A stretch of 64,000 bases of DNA from Anthoceros angustus (taxonomy: Eukaryota > Streptophyta > Anthocerotopsida > Anthocerotales > Anthocerotaceae). The stretch spans positions 62,001-126,000 of the forward strand of contig VJWM01000265.1 of NCBI GenBank assembly GCA_010909165.1, written 5' to 3'. A model generated the notes under the pieces. It was not told the origin of the DNA. It did not search any database and saw nothing but the letters and a program-made list of their open reading frames with translations. The position numbers and the translations under genes were made by a program. Positions 1 through 9,994 of the stretch are shown piece by piece; positions within the stretch are counted from its first letter, which is position 1; each line of letters starts with the position of its first letter.

Positions 1-87
1 AGAGGTGAAGCAACAGCTTCAGGGGCGGGGGTATGTTTACTGTGCCCTGGGACTGGGTCTGGGAGTCGGGCAGAGGGAGAGGGGGCG

Positions 88-1500
88 ATGCTGAAGGCCG
101 AGCTGGCTCCGGAGCTGCAGCTGCATGTGCTGCAGGGGAGCTTCAATGGTGGGCTCCGGGGAGTGGGAGATGGAGAGAGGGAGATGGATGCCACAGTGTG
201 GAGCCGCCTCCCGCAGGACGTGGTGGAGAGGGTGTTGCTCCGCCTGCCATCGGCCAGCCGCCACCGCTTCCAGGCGGTGTGCAGCGCCTGGCGCTCCCTC
301 ATGTCATGCCCTGGCTTCCTGCAGGAGAGTGCGGCTGTGGGGAGGTCGAATTTCGTGCCGGATCTCATCTGCGCGTTTGAGTACGACTCCGATCATCGGT
401 CCCCGTACCTGATGCGGGTGTTGGGGGCGGCCAGGAGAAGGCTCACCGTCCCTAGCGGCGAGCGCACGCCGCCTGTGTCCAAGCCGGTGGAACGGTGCCA
501 GGAGGAGGTGGAGGAGGCCAAGTTGCTGTCGCATGTCCTGAGCAGCAGGAGATCGGAGCAGCTGAGGGTGTTCTCAGTGGACCTGTCCTTTGTGCCCTCC
601 AAGCTGCTGAGCAAGCGGGTGAAGTCGCAGGGGAACGGGCTGCTGCTCTGCCTGTCCCAGGGGATGCCTGGAGTGAGGTGCGTCATCAACCCCATGACCA
701 GGTCTTGGAGGGAGCTGCCGCCGCTGTCGCTCAGCTTCCGGGAGAGGATATGGGCGGAGGAGGTGACCGTGGACAGGGATTCCTCCGGTGGGTTCAACGT
801 GGTGGTCATTAAGGGCACAAGCAGCGATTCTTGGTTCATCTGCGTCTACTCCTCCGCCTCTCACCGGTGGAAAGTTGTCGCAGGGCAGCCTTACCATGGC
901 CATAGGTATTTCCAGTACTGGCCCAGATTCTTCATCGACAACTTGGTTTACAGCCACGACAGGCTGTTGGGAGACTTGCTCATCCACAACCAGGACGACG
1001 GCATGCTGGTGAAAACGGTGTCTGTTGGGTTTCCTCCCATCCCTCACATGGAGTGTGCCTGCTACGAGTTGCCCGTGCGGTATCTGCGGGTGATATTCAT
1101 GGAGCACGAGGGCACTGTGTACGGAGCCTTTGTCTTCCGTTCTGGGCTGCACCATTTCGGAGGTATCAGTCAGCTGGACCAGAACAGGATGATGTGGGCG
1201 GATTCAGTGCTGCTTCCGGACTCGCTCAACAGCGAGGTGAAGGACCTGGCAAAGAAGAACCCTAGCTTCAAATCTACCGACTGGACGCCTTTCTGTTGCG
1301 GCACTATCTCTCTGGTGGGCGATTGCATCTGCTTCAACCTTCATTCAGAAAAGCTTCACACGATGGCGCTCACTTTGCAGCATGTGGTTGCATTCCACAT
1401 ACCCTCCAGGACATGGAGGATTTTGTTTCCTCGTGCCTTCGTCAGCCTTGGGAAACAGTACTGGCTGTTCGAACCCAAGTCACTCAATGTGCATCTTTGA
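88..1500 (+). CDS. F-box protein, probable SCF substrate receptor
   Basis: Uninterrupted 470-codon frame ending in TGA. Residues about 36-80 form an F-box: WSRLPQDVVERVLLRLP, then a basic/aromatic stretch and VCSAWRSLM. This is the Skp1-binding module of SCF ubiquitin ligases. The rest (about 100-470) has repeated aromatic/hydrophobic strands with motifs such as NPMTRSWRELPPL and HIPSRTWRILFP, as in the kelch-like or F-box-associated propeller of plant F-box proteins; this half would bind the unknown substrate. ATG 88 gives the longest protein; in-frame ATG 184 (MDATVW) just before the F-box is equally possible. No intron is needed. It is likely a cytosolic/nuclear adaptor. Family identity is clear from the F-box; the substrate cannot be read from sequence. 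Confidence 0.85.
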   Translation: MLKAELAPELQLHVLQGSFNGGLRGVGDGEREMDATVWSRLPQDVVERVLLRLPSASRHRFQAVCSAWRSLMSCPGFLQESAAVGRSNFVPDLICAFEYDSDHRSPYLMRVLGAARRRLTVPSGERTPPVSKPVERCQEEVEEAKLLSHVLSSRRSEQLRVFSVDLSFVPSKLLSKRVKSQGNGLLLCLSQGMPGVRCVINPMTRSWRELPPLSLSFRERIWAEEVTVDRDSSGGFNVVVIKGTSSDSWFICVYSSASHRWKVVAGQPYHGHRYFQYWPRFFIDNLVYSHDRLLGDLLIHNQDDGMLVKTVSVGFPPIPHMECACYELPVRYLRVIFMEHEGTVYGAFVFRSGLHHFGGISQLDQNRMMWADSVLLPDSLNSEVKDLAKKNPSFKSTDWTPFCCGTISLVGDCICFNLHSEKLHTMALTLQHVVAFHIPSRTWRILFPRAFVSLGKQYWLFEPKSLNVHL

Positions 1501-2079
1501 AATGCAGTACCCTACTCAGGGGCTTCCCGAGTGACTCTTGTGCCTCACTTGCAAGTGTGTGGGCATTTCTTGGCAATCGCAGGAAAGATGTGAACATTTG
1601 TCTCGCATCGGCTTGACACATTACATACAACTAAGACAATGAAGAGATGTCGGAATCACAGTCCTCGGGGGATGATTTCTGGACTCGCATGTGGCCACCC
1701 GGAACTCATATTTGAGGTCGGCGAGTTCTGCTTATATAGAGGAACGGATACAAAGAGAATATCTTGAGGAGGGTGGCTTTTTGGAAGGTGTGCAAATGGA
1801 TTAACATATCTGATACACAGTGGTATTCTTAGTTCGCAGCTAAAATGGTTTGCTTAAAGTGCATAAATAGTAGAGGTTTTATGAGATTATTTATAAGAAA
1901 TAAATAATCTATATTATTTTTAGAATTGAACCTTTTTCTTTGAAGCTACTGATTAGTTGGAATCTAATTCAAATTAATTATCATCTAATAAGTGTGATCT
2001 TGTTAGAGTTCGTTTATGATCTTAGTGTAAATTGTGTTTAACAAGTAGATGAGGGAAACTAAAATTGTTGTTTACATCC
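1501..2079. other. 3' flank of F-box gene, AT-rich
   Basis: Presumed 3' UTR and intergenic DNA. It becomes strongly AT-rich after about 1850. I see no coding signal or RNA gene. Confidence 0.4.
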
Positions 2080-2310
2080 GACAAGGATCCTTATGGACCG
2101 CTAGTTGACAAGGATCCTTATGGACCGCTAGTTTCCCGAACTGTTATTCGTTCACGGGGACTGTCATCCATTCAATTCAATAGTTCAGTTGGACGAACAG
2201 TGCGCCACCTATATAGTGTTAAGTTCGATAGTTAGTTAGATAGTTCAGTTGGACAAACTATGTGCCACCTATATAGTGTTAAGTTTGGTAGTTCAGTTGG
2301 ACAAACTATG
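2080..2310. repeat. Short tandem repeats (27 bp, then ~48-60 bp)
   Basis: A 27-bp unit (GACAAGGATCCTTATGGACC...) occurs twice from 2080. From 2181, TAGTTCAGTTGGACRAAC is repeated three times at 60- and 48-bp spacing, with CCACCTATATAGTGTTAAG between copies. Confidence 0.8.
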
Positions 2311-2408
2311 ATCCCACGCACAATAAAAATTGGACCGGACAACAATTATCCCGAGGTTATGTGTGTCCAAATGGCTTAGGCCAAATGGACATACATGTAT
2401 AAGAACAT

Positions 2409-2697
2409 CGTGATTAAGCATCCAGAGCTTAGATCAGTACTTAGATGGGGTGCCTAAAGGGAGTGGATGCCCTTGGTGCAAGTAGCTTAGGCACACCATG
2501 GTACAAGTTGCTAAGTACGAAGTCCCATGACGGAAATCTATCCTTAGTGGACGTGATTAAGCATCCAGAGCTTAGATCGGTACTTAGATGGGGTGCCTAA
2601 AGGGAGTGGATGCCCTTGGTGTGCAAGTAGCTTAGGCACACCATGGTACAAGTTGTTAAGTACCAAGTCCCATGACGGAAATCTATCCTTAGTGGAC
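2409..2697. repeat. ~143-bp tandem duplication
   Basis: Two adjacent near-identical copies (2409-2551 and 2552-2697), both starting CGTGATTAAGCATCCAGAGC and ending ATCCTTAGTGGAC. They differ by a few substitutions and a 2-bp indel. Short reading frames across it have no recognisable product. Confidence 0.9.
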
Positions 2698-2888
2698 TTA
2701 AATAAAATTCTTCTTCTTCTTCTATTGACAGTTGAAGAAAATAACAATATTTTTCATTATAATAAAATAATTAAATGTAACTCTGGCTACTAAGCTATTC
2801 TTTTCTCAATCATTCTATTCATATTTGTTGGCCAAGTATGATGACACATAATTCATTATTAATTCTCATGAGCATGCTCATACACCAC

Positions 2889-3295
2889 GATTTGGCCCAA
2901 GGGGCCGCTGCCCTGCTGAACACCCTTCCTACATCTTGGACTCGAGCAAGAAGGCCACATATAATGAGAATCCATCTTCAGAGCCACATCAGGTGATTTG
3001 GCCCGAGGGGCCGCTGCCCTGCTAAACACCCTTCCTACATCTTGGACTCGAGCAAGAAGGCCACATGTGATGAGGATCCATCTTCAAGCCACACCAGATT
3101 AAAGGGTCGCGGCTTTACTGGATACCTGGACTCAACAAGAACCTAGTGCTCCGAAAATAACATCCTACCTCTTGGACTTGAACAAGAAGGCGACATATGA
3201 TGGGGGTCTTCAGATCCCACATTAGGGTAAAAGGTCGCTGCTCTATTGAACACCCTTCCTACCTCTTGGACTCGAACAACAACATAGTGTGTCGA
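2889..3295. repeat. Degenerate ~106-bp tandem repeat
   Basis: GATTTGGCCC.AGGGGCCGCTGCC starts at 2889 and again at 2995, each followed by CTTCCTACATCTTGGACTCG. Two or more decayed units follow near 3160 and 3250, each with CTACCTCTTGGACT. Non-coding satellite-like DNA. Confidence 0.75.
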
Positions 3296-3663
3296 AAATA
3301 ACATAGTATCCATGTACATTGCGTAAGGATATATCATTAGGCCAGCTCCAAATTATACACTTGGTTAGTATATGTTCAAATACTCTCTCATCTAGCATCA
3401 TGATCATTGTTTGTAGTGACATCCACAATTTATAAGCTGTACATGTTCTCTGTAATGACCAAACATCAAACATGATCTTAGTAAGCTCATTAGCAAACAA
3501 ACCAAACCTAATCTAAGAAAGATGGAAAATCTATACAGCAAGATATGAACCACAATGAGCTCATTAGCAAACAAACCAAGCCTAATGCAAGGAAGAGGGG
3601 GCTAAGGAATTCAGGCCGGTTTTTGTAAATTTATTAAATTATCGATTCACATCAAGATATGCA
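3296..3663. other. Intergenic, nothing recognised
   Basis: AT-rich; AGCTCATTAGCAAACAAACCA occurs twice (near 3485 and 3558). No gene seen. Confidence 0.4.
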
Positions 3664-3736
3664 GGGGATGTAGCTCAGATGGTAGAGCGCTCGCTTAGCA
3701 TGCGAGAGGTACGGGGATCGATACCCCGCATCTCCA
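3664..3736 (+). tRNA. trnA-AGC: tRNA-Ala (AGC)
   Basis: A complete 73-nt cloverleaf. The acceptor GGGGATG pairs with CATCTCC and includes the G3:U70 wobble that is the alanine identity element. The D stem is GCTC/GAGC. The anticodon stem CTCGC/GCGAG encloses loop TTAGCAT, giving anticodon AGC. The T stem CGGGG/CCCCG has loop ATCGATA, as in plant cytosolic tRNA-Ala. There is no intron and no encoded CCA. A TTTT run follows directly and can serve as Pol III terminator. Looks functional. Confidence 0.97.
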
Positions 3737-4456
3737 TTTTGGTCATACTCAATATCCCGCGTATAACATTTTAGTCGCATTTACATTTCAGTTATACTGT
3801 TCCATCATGGCCCTAGTGAAGGTGCCATCCCTTACGCTTTTTCCACGAGTGACGTGGTTGTGGGAGCTGTAGCAGGAAGGCGATCCCCCAGCGGTGCGAT
3901 TTGCTCTGTGCAACAACTGGTGACGCCCCTTGAAGTTGATGGTCAGTACCACTCCATCCACAAATTGTCACGATGGTCAGTTCGACTCCACCCACAGATC
4001 GTCACCCGGAGGAGTTGCAGGACAGTAATCAGGGAGCAGCCAACAACGCTCTTCCCGAGGACGCGGACGTAGACTTTCTTCTCCTTCTTCTAGTACCTAC
4101 TCGCCGGTTACCGCTCTCCGCCTCCTTGTACCATCCTTCATCGATGCCCGCGAACGCGAGCGAAGGGCCGCATTGTTTTCTGTCCCGTCACCCGGGCGTG
4201 ATGCCCGCATGCCCGACACCGGACTTGGGCCACCGGAAACCCAAAGATGCATCGGCGCCAGTGCCCGCATCTCCTTCAAATTTGTGGTGTTTTTAGCGCT
4301 TCCGCACTAAAGCCATTCAACGTGTTAGCTGAGCGATTCCGCACTACAGCCATTCAACGTGTTCGCTGGATGCAAAGACGTTGACAGAGGGACGAGGCAG
4401 AGTCGCAGCGATGCGGCCATAGTTGAAGAGTTCAACCGGCAGTGAACTCGATCGCA
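3737..4456. other. Upstream region of the first GDSL gene, with a 37-bp tandem repeat
   Basis: Holds the presumed promoter and 5' UTR of the GDSL gene starting at 4457. A 37-bp unit (GCGMTTCCGCACTAMAGCC...) occurs twice at 4296-4369. Open frames here have no family signature. Confidence 0.5.
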
Positions 4457-6108
4457 ATGGGAGCTCCGACAATGCGAGTGCTGAAATTCCCCTTGCTCCT
4501 GCGCTGCATGTCTGTTCTGCTCTTGATCCACGTCCCGCTGAACGCGAGTCTGCAACACTACAATTTTAAATGTCCGGAGGCGATTTTTGGCCTTGGAGAC
4601 TCTCTCACGGACACCGGAGAGTTGCTGCGAGCGTTCCCGTCGCCGGTGTTGGCGCAGTCAGGAAACCCGCCTTACGGCAAAACGTTTCCTGGCCACCCGA
4701 CTGGCCGCTACAGTGACGGCAAGCTCATGATCGACTTCATCGGTGAGTGACGCTGGTGCATGGATCTGTGCCGTCGTAGCCTGATGTTCTGATTGCCGAT
4801 GTCCTAATTGCACGCACTGTGCAGCCGAGGGGTTCGGTCTTCCTCTTCTCGATCCCTATTTCAAAAACATTGGAGCCAATTTCAACCAGGGTGTGAACTT
4901 CGCTGCTGCGGGATCCACCGCTCGGAACACTCCGGCTCCTGTGCCTTTCTTCCTTGCTTTTCAGGTGGACCAGGCGGTCTACTTCCAAGCCACATTTCTT
5001 GCAAGCATCGATCGGCCACCAGCTTCAGGTTACGAGGCATTGATCAGTTTTTGGAAATTTCATCTCCAGTGTCCTGCAAATCTGATTCTCCATTTAGGTT
5101 ACATATCAGTAGTAGTACTTCTACTGTGTCCGTGGTGCGTGCAGTGCCCAGGCCTTCTTCCTTCACTACCCGCGGGCTCTACAGCATCAAATCGGGGGGA
5201 AATGACATCCGGGTGGCCCTCGCGCCGGGAGGCACCCCCGTCCCTGTGGAGCTTCCAATTGGTGCCATCAAAGATGTGATTGTACCGGAAGTTGTTTCCA
5301 ACATTTCCGCAGCCATCGCTGTGAGTACGTCTTTACCACGGACAGGTCTTGCGGTCTTGAATTGCAGGAGCTTCCTGATGGATCCCGAGGCCTGATGGAG
5401 AGTAGCTGAAATATTTCAGAATGCTACTGGAACTGAGTGACGAGTGTAATAAAACTGTCTTTGGTTCTCCATGGCAGCGACTGTATGAAGAGATAGGAGC
5501 CAGACAGTTTATGGTCTGGGGCATTGCCCCTTTGGGATGCGTCCCTGCTCTTCTGGCCTTGCTGCAAACTGTGCCTGAAGCTGGTCCGCTCGATGAGCAC
5601 GGATGCCTGGCAGGCATCAATGCCCTTGCCCAGGAAGTAAACTCGCAACTGGCAACAGGCATTCAAGGTCTGAGACAGAACCTTCCAGATGCCGTCGTCA
5701 TGTTTGTCGACTTCTACGACATTACACTCAACATCATAACGCAGTATGGAGACTACGGTAAGAGATGCGGCAGTACAGGCTGGAAATCCTGGCAGTCCAG
5801 TACGTGAATGTCAGAACGGAAGTAGGCTCGATGCCAAATATCTCTAACGTTTCCTGGCTTGCTTTGCAGGATTTAAGGAGCCGCTGAAGGCGTGCTGCGG
5901 CTCGTCCACAGGCCTCTACGGCTACAACTACGATCCAAACGTTCCATGCGGAATGCCTGGGGCAAATTTTTCTGTGTGCGAAAAGCCTGCAGAGTATATC
6001 AGCTGGGATGGAGTTCACTACACACAGGCCTTCTACAAGCTTGTCGCAGAGGCTGTCCTCAGTGGACAGATCTTGGATCCGCCGATCCCAATATCCTCCG
6101 TCTGTTAG
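4457..6108 (+). CDS. GDSL esterase/lipase, five exons (paralogue 1)
   Basis: SGNH-fold hydrolase, probably secreted. Exons by GT-AG and phase: 4457-4742, 4825-5028, 5145-5320, 5478-5757, 5870-6108; about 394 residues, ending SVC then TAG. ATG 4457 was chosen because the paralogue at 21365 aligns from the same MGAPT start; the in-frame codon further upstream is GTG. A hydrophobic signal peptide covers residues 1-30. Block I is IFGLGDSLTDTGE (catalytic Ser), block II NFAAAGST, block III KSGGNDI with the oxyanion Asn, block V WDGVHYT with the catalytic Asp and His. All SGNH residues are present, so it should be an active esterase on acyl or acetyl esters; the substrate is unknown. Convergent with the PPR gene. 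Confidence 0.88.
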
Positions 6109-6504
6109 TCCAGATGTGTACCGCATGTAAAGCAAGAAATAGTCGAGACCTACTACATGGCTCTGGTTGGAAAACATTCACCAATTGCAAGGTTTCAACG
6201 TTTTTGACATGCAGGTCCCGACGTTTGAAACTTGAAACCTGGACAAACATTGATGTGTTCAGCACTCGTGATTGTCTCAATTAAATCAGCCTAAAGTACT
6301 TCAGTTGCAGAGAAAGACTCATTAAATTTTGATTCTCCGTGTTATGATGAGAGGTGGAGCAGTGTTAGCGTTAGCAATCTTTGTTCATCTGTCCGTTCCG
6401 ACAAGTGGAGTTAAGCATCCACATTCACAATTTCACCCCCAAGAAAAGGCAATTTTCTCTGGCGTACTGGGTGGTTTTCAGCACTGGGTGGTTCTTCAGT
6501 TTCG
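6109..6504. other. Shared 3' region between convergent GDSL and PPR genes
   Basis: About 400 bp between two converging stop codons, presumably holding both 3' UTRs. The first ~40 bp resemble the DNA after the second GDSL gene (GTCCAGATG.RTACCG.ATGTAAAGCAAGAAA), so the duplication included the 3' UTR. Confidence 0.6.
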
Positions 6505-9237
6505 TCACGGTCGACCCTTACAACTGCAACAACCAGCTGCGAATCGATGCACACGGTACCCATCCCTTACAACAATGTCTCTCTGTTCAAGCCTTGACAT
6601 GATCTCCGTGGAACTGTGGCAGTCACTGCACATGCGTAGATTCTTAGTTACCACCAGAGGTGTCCCATTCGGAGTGTTCAAAAGACCAAACGCCAGAGCT
6701 AGCTTCTCAGCATGCCCACAGAGCACATCTTCCTTATCCTTCTCACACACTGGTTTGAATACCAACTTGGTGTGGGGTACATGGCCTCCTTCCTGCTTCA
6801 GCCGTGTATTCGTGCTCTCTACCTTAAGCGCGATATCCTCTCTCCTTTCTCCCACCACAAATCTATGTACCTGCTCATTCACCTCAATGCTCGCGACTCC
6901 AGGTTTCTTGTTAGCCCCTGCTACCCTTCTCTGTGTTTCAATCCTGTCTACATCGGTCCACCTCCCTGCATTTGCGTAAGCATTGGCCATGAGCACATAG
7001 GAATGCGCCTGCTGGGGGTCCAGCCTAACAATGTTTTCAAAACACCACCTCGCCCTCTCTATATCCCCGTGACTTTTGCAGGCATTCAACAAAGTTATCA
7101 ATCCCACAACATCACTTTGGGCCTCACATGACAATAGCATCTTTTCTGCCTCATGTAAATGCCCCGCACGGCCAAGAAGGTCAATCATGCAGGTGTAATG
7201 CTCAATAGTAGGTTTGATGCCATGCTGTTCAGCCATGGAATCGAAGTGCTTGCAACCCTCATGGACCAGTCCCTCATGACTGCAAGCGACTAGAAGGCAA
7301 GTGAAAGTAGCACTATCTGGCTGAATACCAGCAACTAACATCTCCTCAAAGCAAGCTAGTGCTCTGTGACCTTCATCACAAGTACCATACCCAGATATCA
7401 GGGCCGTCCATGTCACAACATCCTTTGTGTTCATGCTGTCAAAAACCTGGCGTGCATCTTCCAGTTCACCACACTTTGCATACATGTCCACGAGGCAGTT
7501 GCCCAACATTACATTATCCAGCAATCCTCTTTCTACAATCAGTGAGTGAAGCTGCCTGCCTTTCTGTAAGGCGCCAGTGCTTGCGCAGGCCTTTAAAAGG
7601 CAAGACAATGTAACATGGTTAGCCAAGATCATCCCCTCCTGCTCCATTTGTCCATACAAAGCAAGCGCCTCATGTCCCAGACCTTGCTCAGCATATCCAG
7701 CAATCAGGGCATTCCATGTCACCACATCTTTTGTGTTCATGCTGTCAAAAAACTGTCGAGCATCTTTCAGTTCACCACATTTCGCATACCCAGCTATCAG
7801 CACCGTCCATGTCACCACATCCCTTGTGGGCATGTTGTAAAAAACCTGGCGTGCATGATTCAGTTCACCACACTTTGCATACATGTCCACCAGGCAGTTT
7901 CCAACAAACAAGTTAGTAGGAATGCCACTGTGCAACACATCATAGTGCACTTTTTTGCCAGATTCCAAGTCAGCCGCAACTGCACAAGCTTGAAGAGCAG
8001 CTACAAAGACGTGACCATTCGCCTTCACTCCTGACCTTCGCATCTCATGGTACAGCTGTATGGCCTCATTAGGTTTCCCATGTTTAGCATGTGCAGAGAT
8101 GATGGAACCCCACGTGATAACATCTGGTTTGCCTACCCTGGTGAACACATCCATGGCCTCCTCTAGTCTACCTCCACATGCATACATGCGCAAGACATGA
8201 TTCCCCAAGTATGCATCCGACTCGTACCCAAGCTTGACACTGAGATCATGAACTCGCCGCCCCACAACCAAATCCTTCTTAGCTGTACACAGTTTCAGCA
8301 CAACGCAAATCAGAGACTCAGAAATAACAGAGTTTGTCTGCGCCAGAAATTCCAGGGCTGCAACGGCCTCAGAAAGCTTCCCCTGCTCACATAACGTGCT
8401 CACAGTTACAGCCGTAACGACGCCCATTTCCAACCCTGCACACCTGCCAGGTTCAGGCCTATCCGGAGAGGTGGACTTGGAAAAAGAGGCACCATGACCC
8501 ATCTGCATATCCAAGCAAACGACCTGCTCATCAACCCAAGCTGGCTTAAACTTGTTTAACCACAGCACCTCGCCGGACCCCTTACGTGGGAAGTCAGGTA
8601 AGCGGGAACTATTACTTCGTCTGTTGTCCCACCACATGGTAGGGTGCAAAAAACTTTGTTGCCACAAGTGCTCCAGCTCCTGGCAACGACCATCGCTGGA
8701 AATCCCGTCCCCACCCACCCGTTTTCTCGGAACTGGAAGCGTTGGGCTCCTTACACTGCTGCACCTGGAGCCCATTTCTGATTCGGCACGCCTCCCAGGT
8801 TCAGCATGATCCGCAGAGCTCGACGTGGAAGGAGAGGCACCATGACCCATCTGCATATCCAAGGAAACGAGCTGCTCATCAACCCAAGCTGGCTTAAACA
8901 TGTTGTTTAACCACAGCACCTCGCCGGACCCCTTATGCCGGAAGTCAGGCGAACGGGAGCTCCTCTTGTCTCGTCTGTTGTCCCACCACATGGTAGGGTA
9001 CAGAAAGAATTGCTGCCACAAGTGCTCCTGCTCCTGGTGACGACCATCGCTGGATACCCCATCCCCAACCACACATTCTTTCGGAAGTGGAAATGCTGGA
9101 CTCCTTACACTGCTGGACCTGGAGGCTTGGTTGTTTGCCGGGTGTTGACTCCCCGAGGTAAGGTAAGCGGGAGCTCGTCGGAGAATCCCTGTACAAAGAC
9201 CACTTTGTTGGGTCCACGATCGTCCCTGCCGACGCAT
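6505..9237 (-). CDS. PLS-class PPR-DYW protein with two N-terminal OSB-type PDF motifs and a GRP C-terminus
   Basis: Intronless, 910 residues, probably organellar. Residues 1-40 are Arg/Ser-rich with few acids, as in a transit peptide. Residues about 73-130 and 191-247 are two copies of a module with LWQQFF, PTMWWDNRR, PDF, KGSGEVLWLN and KPAWVDEQ, matching the PDF motif I recall from organellar ssDNA-binding (OSB) proteins. Residues about 280-770 are PPR repeats (VTWNALIAGYA, LVDMYAKCGELEDARQVF), followed by E motifs and a PG box (KKPGVASIEV). The DYW-type deaminase (775-910) keeps HAE (842-844) and CSDC (870-873) but ends CSCKGRP. Such proteins edit organelle RNA; the GRP ending fits the DYW:KP group proposed for U-to-C editing. 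The target and the role of the PDF motifs are inference. Confidence 0.85.
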   Translation of the reverse strand: MRRQGRSWTQQSGLCTGILRRAPAYLTSGSQHPANNQASRSSSVRSPAFPLPKECVVGDGVSSDGRHQEQEHLWQQFFLYPTMWWDNRRDKRSSRSPDFRHKGSGEVLWLNNMFKPAWVDEQLVSLDMQMGHGASPSTSSSADHAEPGRRAESEMGSRCSSVRSPTLPVPRKRVGGDGISSDGRCQELEHLWQQSFLHPTMWWDNRRSNSSRLPDFPRKGSGEVLWLNKFKPAWVDEQVVCLDMQMGHGASFSKSTSPDRPEPGRCAGLEMGVVTAVTVSTLCEQGKLSEAVAALEFLAQTNSVISESLICVVLKLCTAKKDLVVGRRVHDLSVKLGYESDAYLGNHVLRMYACGGRLEEAMDVFTRVGKPDVITWGSIISAHAKHGKPNEAIQLYHEMRRSGVKANGHVFVAALQACAVAADLESGKKVHYDVLHSGIPTNLFVGNCLVDMYAKCGELNHARQVFYNMPTRDVVTWTVLIAGYAKCGELKDARQFFDSMNTKDVVTWNALIAGYAEQGLGHEALALYGQMEQEGMILANHVTLSCLLKACASTGALQKGRQLHSLIVERGLLDNVMLGNCLVDMYAKCGELEDARQVFDSMNTKDVVTWTALISGYGTCDEGHRALACFEEMLVAGIQPDSATFTCLLVACSHEGLVHEGCKHFDSMAEQHGIKPTIEHYTCMIDLLGRAGHLHEAEKMLLSCEAQSDVVGLITLLNACKSHGDIERARWCFENIVRLDPQQAHSYVLMANAYANAGRWTDVDRIETQRRVAGANKKPGVASIEVNEQVHRFVVGERREDIALKVESTNTRLKQEGGHVPHTKLVFKPVCEKDKEDVLCGHAEKLALAFGLLNTPNGTPLVVTKNLRMCSDCHSSTEIMSRLEQRDIVVRDGYRVHRFAAGCCSCKGRP

Positions 9238-9994
9238 CGCCTTCGCCTGGAGCCTTCACCTTCGCCTGAACCGGGACGGCGTAGGGCAGTTGCAAGTGCC
9301 AACGCCTTGACATGTTTGCAGTTCACGTCTGATGAAAAGGGTTGTGCGGATCGTTCTCCTCCCAATTTCGTATTTCCGTTCTTTTGTCCTCCTCGAGACC
9401 ATTCCCCTTCTTCTCTCTTTTCCATATTCCCTCGAATTCCCGTCCTACTAAGTACACATATTTCCTATTTATAAACTAGTGTTATTTTTCTCTTAATTAT
9501 AAAACATTAATTTTTTTTAATGGGTTCAATGGGTTCAGTTGTTGAAGTTAGGGTCTCCATGACCGAGACTAAATTCAAAATAATTGAGAAACAAGATTCC
9601 ATATCCATATTACACTCATAAAGGTAGAGAATTTGTCAAGCCTAACACTATTTATGTAGTATTCCATTCACCAAAGTAAACACTAGCTATCACAACATCT
9701 TCCCTCTTGCCTAGAACTTATAGAAAGTTAGCTCCCCATTAGCACCTAAGTAGGCAAATGCTAGACTATATATGCGGGTTCCACCTACAAATTAAACCAT
9801 CAGCTATCACAACCTCTCCCTTCTTACCTAGAACTTGCCAAGGGTTAGCTTCTCATCTTAAGTCACCTAAATCAGCTGAGTTCTTATAGCCAAAGAGGTT
9901 GAAGAACGTACAAATCATTGGGACCGTGAAACGAGCGTCAGAAACACAATTAATAGTAATAGTTTATTAGGGTATAAATTTTTTATTTTCAAAT
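9238..9994. other. Upstream region of PPR gene and AT-rich spacer
   Basis: 9238-9480 is presumed 5' UTR/promoter of the minus-strand PPR gene. 9480-9994 is AT-rich. A decayed direct repeat (CTAGCTATCACAAC...TAGAACTT...GTTAGCT) lies near 9684-9735 and 9795-9855. No gene seen. Confidence 0.45.

Noticed and set aside
4442-4456. Longer N-termini from non-ATG codons for paralogue 1 (also 21353 and 50888)
   Set aside because: The apparent start codons are GTG; the next in-frame ATG gives the conserved start or a proper targeting peptide.
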